From Pseudomonas putida (GTDB lineage: Bacteria; Pseudomonadota; Gammaproteobacteria; Pseudomonadales; Pseudomonadaceae): a stretch of 64,000 nt of DNA. Below the pieces are notes generated by a model. That model made no database searches, was not told the origin of the DNA, and saw only the letters and a list, made by a program, of their open reading frames with translations. Position 1 is the stretch's first letter. Each line of letters begins with the position of its first letter. Of the stretch, positions 9,622-24,370 are shown one piece after another. The translations under genes and the position numbers were made by a program. Location of the stretch: assembly GCA_041879295.1 (NCBI GenBank), contig CP047152.1, positions 5,399,501-5,463,500 on the forward strand. Reading direction: 5' to 3'.

Positions 9622-11625
9622 TCAGCTATAGACGCGGCCAAGCACCTGGCGATGGCTCTCGAACTGATCGAGCACATCACGCACGATCTGGTCTGGGACA
9701 AAGCCCATCAGGTCGTATTCCTGACTGCCGTCATGCAGGTAGACCTCGGCGCGGTAGAAGCGCTGGCGCAGTTCAGGCTCACCCTCGACCGGCGCCTCGC
9801 TCGGCGCGGCCATATAGCCATCAAGGCTCACTTCGTAGACGAACGGGTTGCCTTCTTCCATCATCACCCGCAAGCCCATCAGGTTGCGCGACTGGCCGAC
9901 ACGGGTTTCCACCTCGAAGCCCAACGTCTGCAGCTGCGCTGCGGCTTCTTTCAACGCCGGGCTGACCTGCTTGTCCATGAAGCGCTGCACCACGGCCTGG
10001 GTGGGCTGCAGTTCCAGCTGGGTCAGGCGCTCGCTAAAGCCGCGACGGCCACGGGCGGCCAGTTCAGCGCGCTCCTGCTCGATCACCACGTCCTGCTTCA
10101 TGGCCTTGTACAGGCCGAACATGAACAGCACCAGCACCACCGAGAACGGCAGGCCCGCCAGCACGACCATGGTCTGCATGGCCTCGAAGTTACCGGCGAA
10201 CAGCAGGCCGATGGTCACCAGAGTGATAACCACGGACCAGAACACCACCATCCAGTGCGGGGCGTCTTCGTCGACCTTGCCGCCTTTGCACGACAGGTTG
10301 GCCATCATCACCGCGCCGGAGTCGGCCGGGGTGAGGAACAGCACGAAACCGACGAACACTGCCACACCAATGACGATCTTGGCTGCCGGGAAGTATTCCA
10401 GCAGCTGGTAGATCGACATCGACGGCTGTTCCAGCGCAGTCTTGCCTAGCTCCACAGCGCCCTGGTTGATCACCAGGTCCAATGCGGTATTGCCGAAGAT
10501 CGACAGCCAGGCCAGGGTGAAGCCCAGCGGAATCAGCAGCACGCCCATTACCAACTGGCGCACGGTACGACCCTTGGAGATACGCGCAATGAACATGCCG
10601 ACGAACGGGCCCCAGGAGATCCACCAGGCCCAGTAGAACACGGTCCACAGGCCCAACCAGTGCTCGGACTTGCCGGCTTCGCCTTCATACACATACAGGT
10701 CGAAGGTTTTCAGCACGATGCCGTTGAGGTAGTCGCCGACGTTCTGCACGAGACCATTGAGCAGGTGCAGGGTTTCGCCGCCCAGCAATACGAAAATCAG
10801 CAGCCCGCTGAACAGCACGATGTTCAGGTTGGACAGGCGACGAATGCCGTTCTCCACACCCGAGACCGCAGCCACGGTGGCCACACCGGCCATGACCAGA
10901 ATCACCACCAGCAGGTTGGTCTTGCTGTGGTCCATGCCGAACAGGTATTCCAGGCCCGAGGATACCTGCATCGAGCCGATACCCAGGTTGGTCACCAGGC
11001 CAAGCAGGGTGACGAACATGCCGAAGATGTCGACGGCATTGCCGGCAGCACCCTTGACCCAACGCTCGCCCACCAGCGGGTACAGCGCCGAGCGCAGTGC
11101 CAGCGGCTGGTTGTGGCGGTAAGCGAAGTAACCCACGGCCAGGCCGACCAGGGCATAGATCGCCCAGCCGTGCAGGCCCCAGTGCAGGAAGGTCAGCTGC
11201 AAGCCCTGGCGCGCGGCCTCAAGGCTGGCCGGTGTGCCTTCCGGTGGGTTGAAATAGTGGTCCAACGGCTCGGAGGCGCCGAAGTACAGCAGCGAAATAC
11301 CGATACCGGACGAGAACAGCATGCCGGCCCAGGCGCCATAGCTGAAGTCCGGCTGGTCGTCCTTGCCACCCAGCTTGAGGCTGCCGTAGTCGGAGAAAGC
11401 CAGGTAGACGACGAACAGCAGGTATCCGCAAATGACCAGCATGTAGTACCAGCCGAAGGTGCGCGTCAGCCACTTCTGGGCCACGCCCAGCACCTGGCCG
11501 GCGGTTTCGGGTGCAGCGATCAGCAAGGCAGTCAGAACAAGGATCATCAGCGCAGAGGTGAAGAACACCACGCGGTTGACCCGTACCCTCTCGGCGGGGG
11601 GCTTGATAAGTGAGGCAGAACTCAT
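9622..11625 (-). CDS. betT: Choline transporter BetT, BCCT family
   Basis: High-affinity proton-driven choline uptake across the inner membrane, feeding BetA and BetB. The protein is 667 residues with about 12 membrane segments and the BCCT signatures in the middle (FYWAWWISWGPFVGMFIARIS, then SKGRTVRQLVMG). After the last membrane segment there is a hydrophilic tail of about 150 residues, a feature of osmotically regulated BetT proteins. The ATG at 11625 has a GGAG ribosome site. It is divergent from betI across a 475-base control region carrying the BetI-type palindrome, so choline-responsive repression of both arms is likely. Confidence 0.95.
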   Translation of the reverse strand: MSSASLIKPPAERVRVNRVVFFTSALMILVLTALLIAAPETAGQVLGVAQKWLTRTFGWYYMLVICGYLLFVVYLAFSDYGSLKLGGKDDQPDFSYGAWAGMLFSSGIGISLLYFGASEPLDHYFNPPEGTPASLEAARQGLQLTFLHWGLHGWAIYALVGLAVGYFAYRHNQPLALRSALYPLVGERWVKGAAGNAVDIFGMFVTLLGLVTNLGIGSMQVSSGLEYLFGMDHSKTNLLVVILVMAGVATVAAVSGVENGIRRLSNLNIVLFSGLLIFVLLGGETLHLLNGLVQNVGDYLNGIVLKTFDLYVYEGEAGKSEHWLGLWTVFYWAWWISWGPFVGMFIARISKGRTVRQLVMGVLLIPLGFTLAWLSIFGNTALDLVINQGAVELGKTALEQPSMSIYQLLEYFPAAKIVIGVAVFVGFVLFLTPADSGAVMMANLSCKGGKVDEDAPHWMVVFWSVVITLVTIGLLFAGNFEAMQTMVVLAGLPFSVVLVLFMFGLYKAMKQDVVIEQERAELAARGRRGFSERLTQLELQPTQAVVQRFMDKQVSPALKEAAAQLQTLGFEVETRVGQSRNLMGLRVMMEEGNPFVYEVSLDGYMAAPSEAPVEGEPELRQRFYRAEVYLHDGSQEYDLMGFVPDQIVRDVLDQFESHRQVLGRVYS

Positions 11626-12100
11626 TGCACGAATGCTCCGGGCAGTGCGGCTGTGGAGGCTAATCAGTCTTTCCCGAGCAATTGGTGGAATATCCCCACT
11701 GCATCAGGTGTTATAAATGAACCCTGGAAACCGTGATCCCGAATCGATACGTTGCCAAAAACAGACAGGTGGCCCGCTGAAAATGCCACGCCTCAACGCA
11801 GGTGCGCGCATTCGTCACAGGTCACCCCGCCCGCTCCAAGGGCCTGTCGCAGGACCAATGGCCGTACGGCAGAATCTGCATTTCGCATCGCTCACGCCCG
11901 TCAACGCCTTGTTTTCCGGGGGTTACACGATTTCCTGGGGTGTCAATCCGTGCCTTCTCGACCGCCTGAAAAACTGTCAATGGCACAAATTGTCGCAGAG
12001 CTTATTCTTTATTGATTGAACGTTCAATCAAAACAAAATAGACTGGCCTTCGCCGAGTCAGCCGCCTGTCGTCTGCTCGCAGGCCTGAGGAGATAGCAAG
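11626..12100. promoter_or_regulatory. betT-betI divergent control region
   Basis: A 475-base region with no credible gene. It must hold the promoters of betT (leftward) and betIBA (rightward). The only strong motif I see is the palindrome at 12012-12031; the DNA around it (about 11990-12045) is AT-richer than its surroundings. A TGGCAC at 11980-11985 suggests a sigma-54 site, but the -12 element does not match well. Confidence 0.7.
12012..12031. promoter_or_regulatory. Likely BetI operator
   Basis: The 20-bp sequence TTGATTGAACGTTCAATCAA is a perfect palindrome. Its inner TGAACGTTCA core is typical of TetR-family operators. It lies about 70 bases before the betI ATG, in an AT-rich tract suited to a promoter, between betT and betIBA. 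BetI from other bacteria represses this divergent pair and releases with choline; binding here is inferred. Confidence 0.82.
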
Positions 12101-12757
12101 ATGCCCAAGGTCGGTATGCAACCCATCCGGCGCCAGCAGTTGATCGAAGCCACATTGCAGGCAGTCGATCAGGTCGGACTGGGGGACGCCAGCATTGCGC
12201 TGATTGCCCGTTTGGCCGGTGTGTCGAACGGCATCATCAGTCACTACTTTCGGGACAAGAACGGCCTGATCGCAGCGACGATGGGTTACATCATGAGCAT
12301 GCTCAACGAAGGCGTCAGAGCACGTCGCCAGGCCCTGAAAGACGACAGCCCGCGCGCTCACCTGAAAGTGATCATCGAGGGCAACTTCGATGCCAGCCAG
12401 GTAAACGGCCCGGCAATGAAAACCTGGTTGGCCTTCTGGGCTTCCAGCATGCACCAGCCCGATTTGCACAGGTTGCAGCGGATCAACGACCACCGCTTGT
12501 ATTCCAACCTGTGCTGCCAGTTCCGCCGCGCCCTGCCGCTCTACCATGCGCGCAAGGCAGCCCGCGGCCTGGCAGCCCTGATCGACGGTTTGTGGCTGCG
12601 TGGCGCCCTGTCGGGTGATGCATTCGACACCGACCAGGCGGTACGGATTGCTTACGAATACATGGAACTACAACTGGCCAAGCAGCACACCCTGGCCACA
12701 AACGACCAGGCTGCTGACCATGCGCGCAGGGCCCTTGCCAACCCGGCAGGAGCATGA
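12101..12757 (+). CDS. betI: Transcriptional repressor BetI, TetR family
   Basis: Choline-responsive repressor of the bet genes. The N-terminus ([20 protein letters not shown]) and the helix-turn-helix that follows ([20 protein letters not shown], about residues 28-50) are classic BetI. At 218 residues it is about 20 longer than E. coli BetI; the excess is a hydrophilic C-terminal tail ending near [19 protein letters not shown]. It is first in the betI-betB-betA run, 39 bases before betB. The upstream sequence CTGAGGAGATAGCAAG contains a strong GGAG ribosome site. Confidence 0.95.
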   Translation: MPKVGMQPIRRQQLIEATLQAVDQVGLGDASIALIARLAGVSNGIISHYFRDKNGLIAATMGYIMSMLNEGVRARRQALKDDSPRAHLKVIIEGNFDASQVNGPAMKTWLAFWASSMHQPDLHRLQRINDHRLYSNLCCQFRRALPLYHARKAARGLAALIDGLWLRGALSGDAFDTDQAVRIAYEYMELQLAKQHTLATNDQAADHARRALANPAGA

Positions 12758-12796
12758 CGCGCGAGCCAAACCACACACTGCACTTGCGAGGACACT

Positions 12797-14269
12797 ATGG
12801 CCCGTTTCGGAACGCAAAAACTCTACATTGATGGCGCTTACGTCGACGCTGGCAGCGATGCCACTTTCGAAGCCATCAACCCGGCCACTGGCGAAGTCCT
12901 CGCCCACGTACAGCGTGCTACCGAGGCAGACGTCGAGAAGGCCGTTGAAAGCGCCGAGCGTGGCCAGAAGATCTGGGCCGCGATGACCGCCATGCAGCGT
13001 TCGCGCATCCTGCGCCGCGCCGTCGACATCCTGCGCGAGCGCAACGATGAGCTGGCCATGCTGGAAACCCTGGACACCGGCAAGTCGTACTCCGAAACCC
13101 GCTACGTCGACATCGTCACCGGCGCCGACGTGCTGGAATACTACGCAGGCCTGGTGCCGGCCATCGAGGGCGAGCAGATCCCGCTGCGTGAATCGTCCTT
13201 CGTCTACACCCGCCGCGAGCCGCTGGGCGTGACCGTGGGTATCGGTGCCTGGAACTACCCGATCCAGATCGCCCTGTGGAAATCTGCCCCGGCCCTGGCC
13301 GCTGGCAACGCGATGATCTTCAAACCGTCGGAAGTCACCTCGCTGACCACCCTGAAACTGGCTGAGATCTACACCGAAGCCGGCCTGCCAAACGGCGTGT
13401 TCAACGTTCTGACCGGTAGCGGCCGCGAAGTCGGCACCTGGCTGACCGAGCACCCGCGCATCGAAAAAGTGTCCTTCACCGGCGGCACCACCACCGGCAA
13501 GAAAGTCATGGCCAGCGCCTCCAGCTCTTCGCTGAAGGAAGTGACCATGGAGCTGGGCGGCAAGTCGCCACTGATCATCTGTGCCGACGCCGATCTGGAC
13601 AAGGCTGCTGACATCGCCATGATGGCCAACTTCTACAGCTCGGGCCAGGTGTGCACCAATGGCACCCGTGTGTTCATCCCGGCTGAAATGAAGGCGGCCT
13701 TCGAAGCCAAGATCGCCGAGCGCGTTGCCCGCATCCGCGTTGGCAACCCGGAAGACGAAAACACCAACTTCGGCCCGCTGGTCAGCTTCCAGCACATGGA
13801 AAGCGTGCTGGGCTACATCGCCAAAGGCAAGGAAGAGGGTGCCCGCGTCCTGTGCGGCGGCGAGCGTCTGACTGCCGGTGACTTCGCCAAAGGTGCCTTC
13901 GTTGCCCCAACCGTGTTCACCGACTGCACCGACGACATGACCATCGTCAAGGAAGAGATCTTCGGCCCGGTGATGAGCATCCTCACCTACGAAACCGAAG
14001 AAGAAGTGATCCGCCGTGCCAACGACACCGACTACGGCCTGGCCGCTGGCGTCTGCACCAACGACATCACCCGCGCCCACCGCATCATCCACAAGCTCGA
14101 AGCCGGTATCTGCTGGATCAACGCCTGGGGTGAATCGCCGGCCGAAATGCCGGTAGGTGGCTACAAGCAGTCGGGCGTCGGCCGTGAAAACGGCGTCAGC
14201 TCGCTGGCTCAATACACTCGCATCAAGTCGGTCCAGGTCGAGCTGGGCGGCTACAACTCGGTTTTCTGA
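12797..14269 (+). CDS. betB: Betaine aldehyde dehydrogenase
   Basis: Oxidises betaine aldehyde to glycine betaine with NAD(P)+ in the cytoplasm, the second step of choline oxidation. The 490-residue protein is the standard length for BetB. Catalytic residues are in the expected places: Glu252 in [10 protein letters not shown] and the nucleophile Cys286 in [10 protein letters not shown]. The N-terminus ([15 protein letters not shown]) matches other pseudomonad BetB proteins. A CGAGG ribosome site lies 5-10 bases before the ATG. It lies between betI and betA and is expected to be co-regulated with them by BetI. Confidence 0.97.
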   Translation: MARFGTQKLYIDGAYVDAGSDATFEAINPATGEVLAHVQRATEADVEKAVESAERGQKIWAAMTAMQRSRILRRAVDILRERNDELAMLETLDTGKSYSETRYVDIVTGADVLEYYAGLVPAIEGEQIPLRESSFVYTRREPLGVTVGIGAWNYPIQIALWKSAPALAAGNAMIFKPSEVTSLTTLKLAEIYTEAGLPNGVFNVLTGSGREVGTWLTEHPRIEKVSFTGGTTTGKKVMASASSSSLKEVTMELGGKSPLIICADADLDKAADIAMMANFYSSGQVCTNGTRVFIPAEMKAAFEAKIAERVARIRVGNPEDENTNFGPLVSFQHMESVLGYIAKGKEEGARVLCGGERLTAGDFAKGAFVAPTVFTDCTDDMTIVKEEIFGPVMSILTYETEEEVIRRANDTDYGLAAGVCTNDITRAHRIIHKLEAGICWINAWGESPAEMPVGGYKQSGVGRENGVSSLAQYTRIKSVQVELGGYNSVF

Positions 14270-14346
14270 ACCCTGTCTAGCCACGCCCGTGCCACCGCGC
14301 ACGGGCGTACCCGCTCCCCGATCACCGCCAACACGAGGGTACTTTC

Positions 14347-16044
14347 ATGTCCCAAGAATTCGATTACATCATCGTCGGTGCCGGCTCGGCCGGTAACACC
14401 CTGGCGACCCGCCTGACCGAAGACGCCGGCGTCACCGTCTTGCTGCTGGAAGCCGGTGGCCCCGACTACCGCTTCGACTTCCGCACCCAGATGCCAGCGG
14501 CCCTGGCCTTCCCGCTGCAAGGCCGCCGCTATAACTGGGCTTACGAGACCGACCCAGAGCCGCACATGGACGGCCGCCGCATGGAATGTGGCCGTGGCAA
14601 GGGCCTGGGTGGCTCGTCGCTGATCAACGGCATGTGCTACATCCGCGGCAACGCCATGGACTTCGACGGCTGGGCAGAACTGCCAGGCCTGGAAGACTGG
14701 ACCTACCTCGACTGCCTGCCGTACTTCCGCAAAGCTGAAACCCGTGACATCGGCCCTAACGACTACCACGGTGGTGACGGCCCGGTCAGTGTCGCCACGC
14801 CAAAGGCTGGCAACAACCCGCTGTTCCACGCCATGGTTGAAGCTGGCGTGCAAGCCGGTTACCCGCGCACAGAAGACCTCAACGGCTACCAGCAGGAAGG
14901 CTTCGGCCCAATGGACCGTTCGGTGACCAAGAACGGCCGCCGCTCCAGCACCGCCCGTGGTTACCTGGACCAGGCCAAAAAACGCCCGAACCTGACCATC
15001 GTCACCCACGCCCTGACCGACCGCGTGCTGTTCGACGGCAAGCGCGCCGTAGGCGTGACCTACCTGGTCGGCGACAGCGAAGAACGCGTTGAAGCCCGCG
15101 CCCGCAAGGAAGTGATCGTCAGCTCTGGCGCCATCGCTTCGCCGCAGCTGCTGCAGCGCTCCGGCGTCGGCCCGCGCGCCCTGCTGGAAAGCCTCGACAT
15201 CCCGGTTGTGCACGACCTGCCGGGCGTTGGTGAAAACCTGCAGGACCACCTGGAGCTGTACCTGCAGTACGCCTGCACCCAGCCAGTATCGCTGTACCCA
15301 TCGCTGCTGTGGTGGAACCAGCCGGCCATCGGTGCCGAGTGGCTGTTCAATGGCACCGGCATCGGCGCCAGCAACCAGTTCGAGGCCGGTGGTTTCATTC
15401 GTACCCGCCCTGAATTCAAGTGGCCGAACATCCAGTACCACTTCCTGCCGGTTGCGATTAACTACAACGGCTCCAATGGCGTGAAGGAACATGGCTTCCA
15501 GGCGCACATGGGTTCCATGCGCTCACCTGCTCGCGGCCGCATCCAGGCCAAGTCGAAAGACCCACGCCAACACCCGAGCATCCTGTTCAACTACATGTCC
15601 ACCGAGCAGGACTGGCAGGAATTCCGTGACGGCATCCGCCTGACCCGTGAAATCATGGCCCAGCCGGCCCTGGACCCGTACCGTGGCCGCGAAATCAGCC
15701 CGGGCGCCGACGTGCAAACCGACGAGCAGCTGGACAAGTTCATCCGCGAGCACGCCGAAACCGCCTTCCACCCATCCTGCTCGTGCAAGATGGGCACCGA
15801 CGACATGGCCGTGGTCGATGGTGAAGGCCGCGTGCATGGCATGCAGGGCCTGCGCGTGGTCGATGCTTCGATCATGCCGCTGATCATCACCGGTAACCTC
15901 AATGCCACCACGATCATGATTGCCGAGAAGATTTCGGACAAGATCCGTGGTCGCAAGCCACTGCCGCGCAGCACCGCCAAGTACTACGTGGCAGGGGATG
16001 CACCAGTGAAAGGCAAGCCGATGCGTGAAGTGAAGCAGGGCTGA
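14347..16044 (+). CDS. betA: Choline dehydrogenase (GMC oxidoreductase)
   Basis: Membrane-associated flavoenzyme oxidising choline to betaine aldehyde. The 565-residue protein has the FAD dinucleotide motif at its start ([17 protein letters not shown]), the GMC signature block [20 protein letters not shown], and the C-terminal active-site region with His475 in [10 protein letters not shown] and the [12 protein letters not shown] motif. Length is usual for BetA. It is the last gene of betIBA and is followed by a strong hairpin. Confidence 0.97.
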   Translation: MSQEFDYIIVGAGSAGNTLATRLTEDAGVTVLLLEAGGPDYRFDFRTQMPAALAFPLQGRRYNWAYETDPEPHMDGRRMECGRGKGLGGSSLINGMCYIRGNAMDFDGWAELPGLEDWTYLDCLPYFRKAETRDIGPNDYHGGDGPVSVATPKAGNNPLFHAMVEAGVQAGYPRTEDLNGYQQEGFGPMDRSVTKNGRRSSTARGYLDQAKKRPNLTIVTHALTDRVLFDGKRAVGVTYLVGDSEERVEARARKEVIVSSGAIASPQLLQRSGVGPRALLESLDIPVVHDLPGVGENLQDHLELYLQYACTQPVSLYPSLLWWNQPAIGAEWLFNGTGIGASNQFEAGGFIRTRPEFKWPNIQYHFLPVAINYNGSNGVKEHGFQAHMGSMRSPARGRIQAKSKDPRQHPSILFNYMSTEQDWQEFRDGIRLTREIMAQPALDPYRGREISPGADVQTDEQLDKFIREHAETAFHPSCSCKMGTDDMAVVDGEGRVHGMQGLRVVDASIMPLIITGNLNATTIMIAEKISDKIRGRKPLPRSTAKYYVAGDAPVKGKPMREVKQG

Positions 16045-16054
16045 GACCTTGATC

Positions 16055-16078
16055 AGGGGCCGCACAGCGGCCCCTTTC
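16055..16078 (+). terminator. Terminator of betIBA
   Basis: AGGGGCCGC (16055-16063) pairs perfectly with GCGGCCCCT (16067-16075) around a 3-base loop, ending in a short T-run. It lies 10 bases past the betA stop. Confidence 0.7.
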
Positions 16079-16459
16079 ACGTTTGCTCAGGCGGGCAGCG
16101 TGAGAAAGCATTCCTGCCACTGATCTGCCTGACCAGCCGCTCTCGCCCCGCTGTCGCGGTGGCCTGGTAGCGAAGCACATGGCCCGCCGCCTGGTGCGCC
16201 AACAAATAGTGCAAATCAGGAAATTTCCCGAGCAGGCACTGAGCCATCTAGGCGCGGTAAATGGTTTTCCTGCCATTCATGTTACTCGGCTGCCTGACAG
16301 TGGACGAACCATTGCAGCCACAAGCTGCAACGACGATGCGGTATCGCTTTACAGCCTGCGTCGGCCTCAGGTTAGAATCGATTGGCACGCGACCTGCTAG
16401 CTTTTGCTGAAAAATGCGCTACCAAGTCCCTCCCCCTCGCTGTCTCGGAGTACCTGCCT
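16079..16459. other. Intergenic region before cvrA
   Basis: About 380 bases between the betA terminator and cvrA. The short open frames here have no family features, so I see no gene. It presumably holds the cvrA promoter, but I see no motif strong enough to mark. Confidence 0.5.
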
Positions 16460-18202
16460 TTGGATGCAAGCACCATCAATAGCCTGTTCCTGATCGGCGC
16501 ATTACTGGTGGGTGCAAGTATCCTGGTCAGCTCGCTGTCGTCGCGCCTGGGTATCCCTATTCTGGTCATCATCCTCGCCGTCGGCATGCTCGCCGGTGTC
16601 GATGGTGGCGGTATCATCTTCAACAATTACCCAACTGCTTACCTGGTGGGCAACCTGGCACTGGCCGTCATCCTGCTTGATGGTGGCCTGCGCACGCGGG
16701 TAGCAAGCTTTCGCGTAGCGCTTTGGCCGGCGCTGTCGCTGGCCACGGTCGGGGTAATGATCACCACCGCCCTCACCGGCCTGGTCGCCGCCTGGCTGTT
16801 CCAGCTCAGCCTGATCCAGGGCCTGCTGATCGGCGCCATCGTCGGCTCCACCGACGCCGCTGCAGTGTTCTCGCTGCTCGGCGGCAAAGGCCTGAACGAG
16901 CGGGTTTCTGCTACCCTCGAGATCGAGTCGGGCAGCAACGACCCAATGGCGGTGTTTCTCACGGTCACCTTGATCGACATGATCGCCAGCGGCGAGACCG
17001 GCCTGCATTGGAGCCTGCTGGGCCACGTGCTGCGTGAGTTCGGTATCGGCGCGCTGGTGGGCCTGGGCGGCGGCTGGCTGATGCTGCAACTGGTCAATCG
17101 CATCAATCTGGCCGGCGGCCTGTACCCCATTCTGGTAGTGGCCGGCGGCCTCGTGGTGTTTTCGCTGACCAACGCCCTGCATGGTAGCGGCTTCCTCGCC
17201 GTATACCTGTGCGGCCTGGTGCTGGGCAACAGGCCGATCCGTAGCCGCCATGGCATCCTGCATATGCTCGACGGCATGGCCTGGCTGGCCCAGATCGGCA
17301 TGTTCCTGGTGCTGGGGTTGCTGGTCACGCCGCACGACCTGCTGCCCATCGCCCTGCCAGCACTGGGCCTGGCGCTGTGGATGATCCTGGTGGCACGGCC
17401 ACTGTCGGTGGTTGCTGCCCTGCTGCCGTTCAAGGCTTTCCACGGCCGTGAAAAGGGCTTCATTTCGTGGGTCGGCCTGCGCGGTGCGGTACCGATCATT
17501 CTGGCGGTGTTCCCGCTGATGGCGGGCCTGCCAGACGCCCAACTGTTCTTCAACCTGGCCTTCTTCATCGTGCTGGTATCGCTGCTGGTGCAAGGCACCA
17601 GCCTGCCGTGGATGGCCAAGCTGTTGAAAGTGACGGTACCGCCAGACCCGGCGCCGATCTCCCGTTCCGCCCTTGAGGTGCACATCACCAGCGAGTGGGA
17701 AATGTTCGTCTACCGTCTGGGCGCAGAAAAATGGTGCATCGGTGCTGCCCTGCGCGAACTGAAAATGCCCGAAGGCACGCGGATTGCCGCGCTGTTCCGT
17801 GGCGAGCAACTGCTGCACCCGTCGGGCAGCACCGTGCTGGAGGTTGGCGACATGCTCTGCGTGATCGGCCACGAGCACAACCTGCCTGCCTTGGGCAAAC
17901 TGTTCAGCCAGGCGCCGCAACGTGGCCTGGACCTGCGTTTCTTCGGTGACTTCGTGCTCGAAGGCGATGCCGAACTGGGTGCCGTGGCGGCGCTGTACGG
18001 CCTGAAACTCGATGGCCTCGACGCGAAAATGCCGCTGGCGCAGTTCATCCGACAGAAGGTCGGAGGCGCTCCAGTAGTAGGGGACCAGGTCGAATGGCAT
18101 GGCACGATCTGGACCGTGGCAACCATGGACGGGAACAAGATCCAGAAAGTAGGCGTCAGATTCCCCGAAGGAACGCGACCCGGACCAGGATTGTTCCTCT
18201 AA
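16460..18202 (+). CDS. cvrA: Potassium/proton antiporter (CPA1 family, CvrA/NhaP2)
   Basis: Inner-membrane cation/proton exchanger for cell-volume control at low osmolarity. A TTG start at 16460 is chosen because it yields [20 protein letters not shown], which aligns with the known N-terminus, and has GGAG 9 bases upstream; an in-frame ATG at 16382 adds a tail with no family support. The product is 580 residues. About 12 membrane segments fill residues 5-390 ([40 protein letters not shown]), followed by a TrkA-C/RCK-C-like domain at about 400-480 and a CorC/HlyC-type domain to the end. It adjoins mscK and the choline genes, which fits osmotic adaptation. Confidence 0.93.
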   Translation: MDASTINSLFLIGALLVGASILVSSLSSRLGIPILVIILAVGMLAGVDGGGIIFNNYPTAYLVGNLALAVILLDGGLRTRVASFRVALWPALSLATVGVMITTALTGLVAAWLFQLSLIQGLLIGAIVGSTDAAAVFSLLGGKGLNERVSATLEIESGSNDPMAVFLTVTLIDMIASGETGLHWSLLGHVLREFGIGALVGLGGGWLMLQLVNRINLAGGLYPILVVAGGLVVFSLTNALHGSGFLAVYLCGLVLGNRPIRSRHGILHMLDGMAWLAQIGMFLVLGLLVTPHDLLPIALPALGLALWMILVARPLSVVAALLPFKAFHGREKGFISWVGLRGAVPIILAVFPLMAGLPDAQLFFNLAFFIVLVSLLVQGTSLPWMAKLLKVTVPPDPAPISRSALEVHITSEWEMFVYRLGAEKWCIGAALRELKMPEGTRIAALFRGEQLLHPSGSTVLEVGDMLCVIGHEHNLPALGKLFSQAPQRGLDLRFFGDFVLEGDAELGAVAALYGLKLDGLDAKMPLAQFIRQKVGGAPVVGDQVEWHGTIWTVATMDGNKIQKVGVRFPEGTRPGPGLFL

Positions 18203-18237
18203 ACTTCGTTTCAGCCGGATCCACAAGTAGCCTGCCT

Positions 18238-23169
<4,932 letters not shown>

Positions 23170-23520
23170 GTAACGCCTCTTCTACAAGGAATTAGGGAGT
23201 ACGCGTGATTGGGTTGGGGTGGCCAAGCGTAGGCCTTGAGGGGGGGGCGCCTGTGAGATCGAGCGCCGCCCGCGCGGCGCATCGCGAGCTGTGCTCGCTC
23301 CTACGTTTGTTTCGGGCCAATCAGTCCTGAGGGATTTGCGCGCGAACGTTATGGCGCACGACGCGATATCGTGTTGCGCGAACAAGGCGGTCGCGCGCGT
23401 CTGTCACAGGCATGACTGGCCCGAAACAAACGTAGGAGCGAGCACAGCTCGCGATGCGCCGCGCGGGCGGCGCTCGATCTCATAAGCGATGAAAATCCCC
23501 CGCCAACCGCTCCGGCCTAT
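23170..23520. other. Intergenic region between selO and the parA-like gene
   Basis: About 350 bases between two convergent genes, mostly occupied by the inverted-repeat element at 23254-23482. The short open frames on both strands here read the same repeat (both contain WPETNVGASTARDAPRGRRS) and are not credible genes. Confidence 0.75.
23254..23482. repeat. 229-bp element with 70-bp near-perfect terminal inverted repeats
   Basis: The arms 23254-23323 and 23413-23482 are inverted copies with a single mismatch (A at 23320). The 89-base centre contains a smaller imperfect palindrome around GCGATATCG. The outer 30 or so bases (AGATCGAGCGCCGC...) recur as a solo copy at 55782-55828. Shape and size suit a non-autonomous, hairpin-forming repeat of the MITE or REPIN kind. 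No transposase gene is inside or near it. Confidence 0.85.
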
Positions 23521-24294
23521 TCAACCGTTCTCTTCAAGCAGCGAATGCAACTCGACAAACTGCAGAGTCAGCTTGTGCCGCGGTTCCAGGTGAATCAGCG
23601 GCAGGCTGGCGTGGTGCGATTCGCGCATTTTCACCGAACTGCCCAAGTACACCGGCAGCACCGGCAACCCTTCGGCCAGCAGCTCGTCGAGCATCTGCTG
23701 TGGCAGGCTGGCACGTGACTGGAACTGGTTGACCACGATGCCTTCAACCATCAGGTCTTCGTTGTGGTCTTCCTTGAGGTCTTCAATCTCGGCCAACAGG
23801 CCATACAAGGCCTGTCGCGAGAAGCTGTCGCAGTCGAAGGGGATCAGCACGCGATCGGCAGCGATCAGCGCAGAAACCGCATAGAAGTTCAGCGCCGGCG
23901 GGGTATCGATGTAGATACGCTCGTAATCCTCGTCCAACTCGTCGAGCAACTTGCGCAGCTTGTTGATCTTGTGTTTTGCCTCCAGCTTTGGTTGCAGGTC
24001 GGCCAGCTCGGCAGTGGCGGTGACCACATGCAGGTTGTCGAACGGGGTTTCATAGATATCGACCTTGTTCTTCTTGCTGAACGGCCCACTGGAGAGGCTT
24101 TGCTTGAAGAAATCGGCAATACCCATGGGGATGTCCTCGCCGGTCAGGCCGGTGAGGTATTGGGTCGAGTTCGCCTGGGCATCCAGGTCGATCAACAAGG
24201 TCCGGTAACCTTCATTGGCACTTACCGCCGCCAAGTTGCAGGCAATGCTCGACTTGCCCACGCCACCTTTCTGATTGAACACCACGCGCCGCAT
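23521..24294 (-). CDS. ParA-family ATPase (orphan)
   Basis: A 257-residue P-loop ATPase of the ParA/MinD class. The deviant Walker A motif KGGVGKSS is at residues 9-16, with DLDAQANSTQYL and DTPPALNFYAVSALIAADRV as the following switch and Walker B blocks. The ATG at 24294 is preceded by GGAGGT at ideal spacing; a longer frame to 24360 is less likely. There is no parB-like gene or obvious parS site nearby, and it is not the chromosomal parAB pair. It may position a protein cargo or plasma-membrane cluster; the cargo cannot be told from context. Confidence 0.88.
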   Translation of the reverse strand: MRRVVFNQKGGVGKSSIACNLAAVSANEGYRTLLIDLDAQANSTQYLTGLTGEDIPMGIADFFKQSLSSGPFSKKNKVDIYETPFDNLHVVTATAELADLQPKLEAKHKINKLRKLLDELDEDYERIYIDTPPALNFYAVSALIAADRVLIPFDCDSFSRQALYGLLAEIEDLKEDHNEDLMVEGIVVNQFQSRASLPQQMLDELLAEGLPVLPVYLGSSVKMRESHHASLPLIHLEPRHKLTLQFVELHSLLEENG

Positions 24295-24370
24295 GATTGA
24301 CCTCCGTGTATCAACGAATGCCCGAGTATGTGGCGGCTGTGGGGCAATGACCAGCGCCATTTGGCCGGCA

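Noticed and set aside
8968..10449. 493-codon open frame opposite the toxin-domain gene and betT
   Set aside because: It spans two well-supported genes on the other strand and is rich in His, Gln and Arg, the usual mark of an antisense shadow frame in GC-rich DNA.
11980..11996. Sigma-54-like TGGCAC box before betI
   Set aside because: The -24 part fits, but the -12 part reads GTCGC where TTGC is needed and the spacing is off.
16179..16400. 73-codon open frame before cvrA
   Set aside because: No ribosome site, no family features, and a composition consistent with chance in GC-rich DNA.
23182..23485. Short open frames of 67 and 64 codons on opposite strands
   Set aside because: Both read the inverted-repeat arms and share the same peptide. 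They are by-products of the repeat.
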